From Tenacibaculum sp. MAR_2009_124 (GTDB taxonomy: Bacteria; Bacteroidota; Bacteroidia; Flavobacteriales; Flavobacteriaceae), in contig NZ_FNSF01000007.1 of the NCBI RefSeq assembly GCF_900105455.1, positions 62,001 through 126,000 on the forward strand: a DNA stretch of 64,000 nucleotides, in the 5' to 3' direction. Positions 62,039 through 64,000 of the stretch are shown piece by piece; positions within the stretch are counted from its first letter, which is position 1, and the number at the start of each line of letters is the position of its first letter. The position numbers were made by a program, and so were the translations under genes. The notes beneath the pieces are model-generated. The model did not search any database and was not told where the DNA came from. It saw only the letters and a program-made list of their open reading frames with translations.

Positions 62039-63217
62039 CTATTGATTTACTTGTTGGTATATTTTATTTTGATTCCCTAATAGTTTGATAAAACCCTTGG
62101 CTTCATCGGCAGTCCAACCTTTATTCATTTCGCCATAACTTCCGAATTTTGCATTCATTAAATCATGTGGTGATTGTACACCATCTAAAGAAAAGTGATA
62201 CGGCTTTAATGTAACAAATACATCTCCAGTTACTTTTGATTGACTGGTTTCCAAGAAAGATTCAATATCTCTCATTACTGGGTCTAAATACAAACCTTCA
62301 TGTAAATGCATTCCGTAAAAGTTTGCTAAATATTCTTTGTGTTGCAATTGCCATTTTGTTAGCGTATGTTTTTCTAACAAATGATGCGCTTTTATAGTTA
62401 TTAATGCCGCAGCGGCTTCAAAACCAACTCTCCCTTTTATTCCAACAATCGTATCACCTACATGAATATCTCTACCAATTCCATATGCTGAAGCAATTGA
62501 GTTTAATGTTTCAATATTGGTAACAGGATCATTTCTAAAACCGTTAATAGCAGTAAATTCACCTTTTGTAAAACTTAATTTTATAGCTTCGGGCTCCGTT
62601 TTTGTTAATTGAGAGGGGTAGGCATGTTCGGGTAAAGCTTTTTCTGAAGTTAAAGTTTCCTCTCCACCAACACTTGTTCCCCAAAGCCCTTTATTAACAG
62701 AGTATTTTGCTTTCTCCCAAGAAAGATCTACACCGTTCGCTTTTAAATAATCGATTTCCTCTTGTCTTGAAAGTTTTAAATCTCTAATTGGAGTAATAAT
62801 TTCAATCTCGGGAGCAATCGTTTGAAAAATCATATCGAACCTTACTTGATCATTTCCAGCTCCCGTGCTTCCATGAGCAATATATTTGGCATTAATACTT
62901 TTTGCATAAGTAATAATTTCTATAGCCTGAATAATTCTTTCAGCACTAACAGAAAGTGGGTAAGTATTGTTTTTTAATACGTTTCCAAAAACTAAATATT
63001 TAACTACTTTTTCGTAAAAATCATTAACAGCGTCGATGTTTTTGTAGGTTGTGACTCCCATGGTATAGGCATTTTCTTCAATTCTTTTAATTTCTTCTGA
63101 AGAAAACCCGCCAGTATTCACGCTTACAGCATGAATTTCATATCCTTGTTTTGCAAGACTAACGGCACAATATGATGTGTCTAAACCGCCGCTATATGCA
63201 ATAACTAATTTTTCCAT
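62039..63217 (-). CDS. argG: Argininosuccinate synthase
   Basis: ArgG joins citrulline and aspartate with ATP. The 392-residue product has the P-loop-like AYSGGLDTSYCAVSL (about 7-21), HGSTGAGNDQVRFD (about 115-128) and the IGRDIHVGDTIVGIKGRVGFEAA region. The length is typical. It is the first biosynthetic gene of the cluster, with the GNAT gene directly upstream (65-bp gap). Confidence 0.95.
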   Translation of the reverse strand: MEKLVIAYSGGLDTSYCAVSLAKQGYEIHAVSVNTGGFSSEEIKRIEENAYTMGVTTYKNIDAVNDFYEKVVKYLVFGNVLKNNTYPLSVSAERIIQAIEIITYAKSINAKYIAHGSTGAGNDQVRFDMIFQTIAPEIEIITPIRDLKLSRQEEIDYLKANGVDLSWEKAKYSVNKGLWGTSVGGEETLTSEKALPEHAYPSQLTKTEPEAIKLSFTKGEFTAINGFRNDPVTNIETLNSIASAYGIGRDIHVGDTIVGIKGRVGFEAAAALITIKAHHLLEKHTLTKWQLQHKEYLANFYGMHLHEGLYLDPVMRDIESFLETSQSKVTGDVFVTLKPYHFSLDGVQSPHDLMNAKFGSYGEMNKGWTADEAKGFIKLLGNQNKIYQQVNQ

Positions 63218-63282
63218 TTTTTTTATATTTTTAAGAGTTTTTCCATGTTATTTAACTAAGAATCCGTTTAAATGGAGTCTAA

Positions 63283-63963
63283 TTATGAAAAAATGCTTCT
63301 ATACGTTTGTTTTGAATTTCTTTGATTATCCTTTTTATTATTTTCAACCTTTTTCTTCTCCTTTTTTAAATACATTCCTTCTTTAATTCTCTTAAGTCTT
63401 TGAAAAACTTTTTCTTTAACTTTTGTTTTTTTAGATACAGCACTCTCAGGATCGTACAACATTCCAGTACATAAACACATTTTTCTTTCTGTTCTTTTTA
63501 AAACATCGTAGTTTATACAGGTTTGACATCCTTTCCAAAAGGATTCGTCTTCTGTTAATTCGCTAAAAGTTACTGGTTTGTATCCAAGATCACTATTCAT
63601 TTTAATAACGGGTAACCCTGTGGTAATACTAAAGATTTTGGCTTCAGGAAACTTGGTTCTTGATAAATCAAAAATGTGTTTTTTAATTTTTTTTGCCAGC
63701 CCAATACCTCTATAATCTGGATGAACAATAAGACCAGAGTTTGCTACAAATTTTCCGTGTTCCCAAGATTCTATATAGCAAAATCCTGCAAACTTATCTC
63801 CATCTAAAGCAATTACAGCATTACTTTGTTCTATTTTAGAAATAACATAATTAGGGTTGCGTTTCGCAATTCCAGTACCTCTTTTTTGGGCAGCCTGCTC
63901 AATGGTGTTACAAATAATTGAAGCATATGAGCTATGTGATGCATTTGCAATAACAATTTTCAT
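63283..63963 (-). CDS. GNAT-family acetyltransferase at the head of the arginine cluster
   Basis: The 226-residue product has a GNAT core (about 1-150) with SGLIVHPDYRGIGLAKKIKKHI (acetyl-CoA loop, about 77-98) and LPVIKMNSDLGYKPV. A C-terminal part has Cys residues (GCQTCINYDVL, MCLCTGM) and a Lys-rich tail. As first gene of the arg cluster it is a candidate for the N-acylglutamate synthase step, which otherwise has no gene here. This is inference from position, not a demonstrated function. The sequence upstream ends at the window edge. Confidence 0.85.
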   Translation of the reverse strand: MKIVIANASHSSYASIICNTIEQAAQKRGTGIAKRNPNYVISKIEQSNAVIALDGDKFAGFCYIESWEHGKFVANSGLIVHPDYRGIGLAKKIKKHIFDLSRTKFPEAKIFSITTGLPVIKMNSDLGYKPVTFSELTEDESFWKGCQTCINYDVLKRTERKMCLCTGMLYDPESAVSKKTKVKEKVFQRLKRIKEGMYLKKEKKKVENNKKDNQRNSKQTYRSIFS

Positions 63964-64000
63964 TGTACTAATATTTAGTGAAAATTATTTTTTCTTAACT

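Overview
The window is low-GC bacterial DNA that fits a flavobacterium (Bacteroidetes). The evidence is TAnnTTTG-type -7 promoter boxes, short-form leuA, an arginine cluster with an N-acylornithine carbamoyltransferase and an embedded proC, fused thrA, LytS/LytTR and FRG-type genes, and MORN/YwqK-repeat lipoproteins. I cannot name the genus from sequence alone. No rRNA, tRNA or CRISPR array is visible.

Layout. (1) 1-15530 is an accessory island. Single genes, all on the minus strand, are separated by imperfect palindromes that behave like integron attC sites. Every complete unit carries a unit-specific tail at its two ends, GTT+tail on one side and the reverse complement of that tail+AAC on the other. 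A tyrosine recombinase (14421-15530) closes the array. The cargo includes lipoproteins, a MORN-thioredoxin fusion, an FRG protein, a DUF5063 gene, a tail-fibre-like coiled-coil protein, lgt, and three copies of a cassette without an ORF. Two almost identical 2.4-kb elements (tyrosine recombinase + IS91-type transposase) sit at the same nucleotide of two attC-like sites. (2) 15582-17226 is a complete IS1182/IS5-like element with an 18-bp inverted repeat and a 6-bp target duplication. (3) 17281-22290 is the thr operon (thrA-thrB-thrC, minus strand), preceded by a previously unlisted 32-residue Thr/Ile leader peptide and closed by a terminator. (4) 24001-28299 is leuA-leuC-leuD-leuB (plus strand). 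(5) 28514-37946 holds secreted and surface genes: two M57-like lipoprotein proteases in tandem, a LytS/LytTR two-component pair, a broken SGNH/acetylesterase gene and two tandem glycosidase-like lipoproteins. (6) 38130-51598 holds mixed metabolic, regulatory and membrane genes: a CDGSH-glutamate synthase fusion, Crp-like regulator, pirin, S41 protease, a histidine kinase/OmpR pair, and several small or decayed genes. (7) 51771-54375 is a two-gene soluble + 4-TM membrane locus whose 3' half was tandemly duplicated together with heptamer repeats and the tail of argH. (8) 54336-63963 is the arginine cluster (GNAT-argG-argC-proC-argD-argF'-argB-argE-argH, minus strand), interrupted by a 24-copy heptamer array between argF' and argB.

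How it works together. Regions 3, 4 and 8 are core amino-acid biosynthesis blocks. The first 15.5 kb is a gene-capture platform that appears to use a XerC/D-like recombinase without the IntI-specific insertion and attC-like sites with an extended variable tail. This is the most interesting part of the window. Several genes are broken at A8-A9 runs, and these could be recoding sites, recent mutations or assembly errors.
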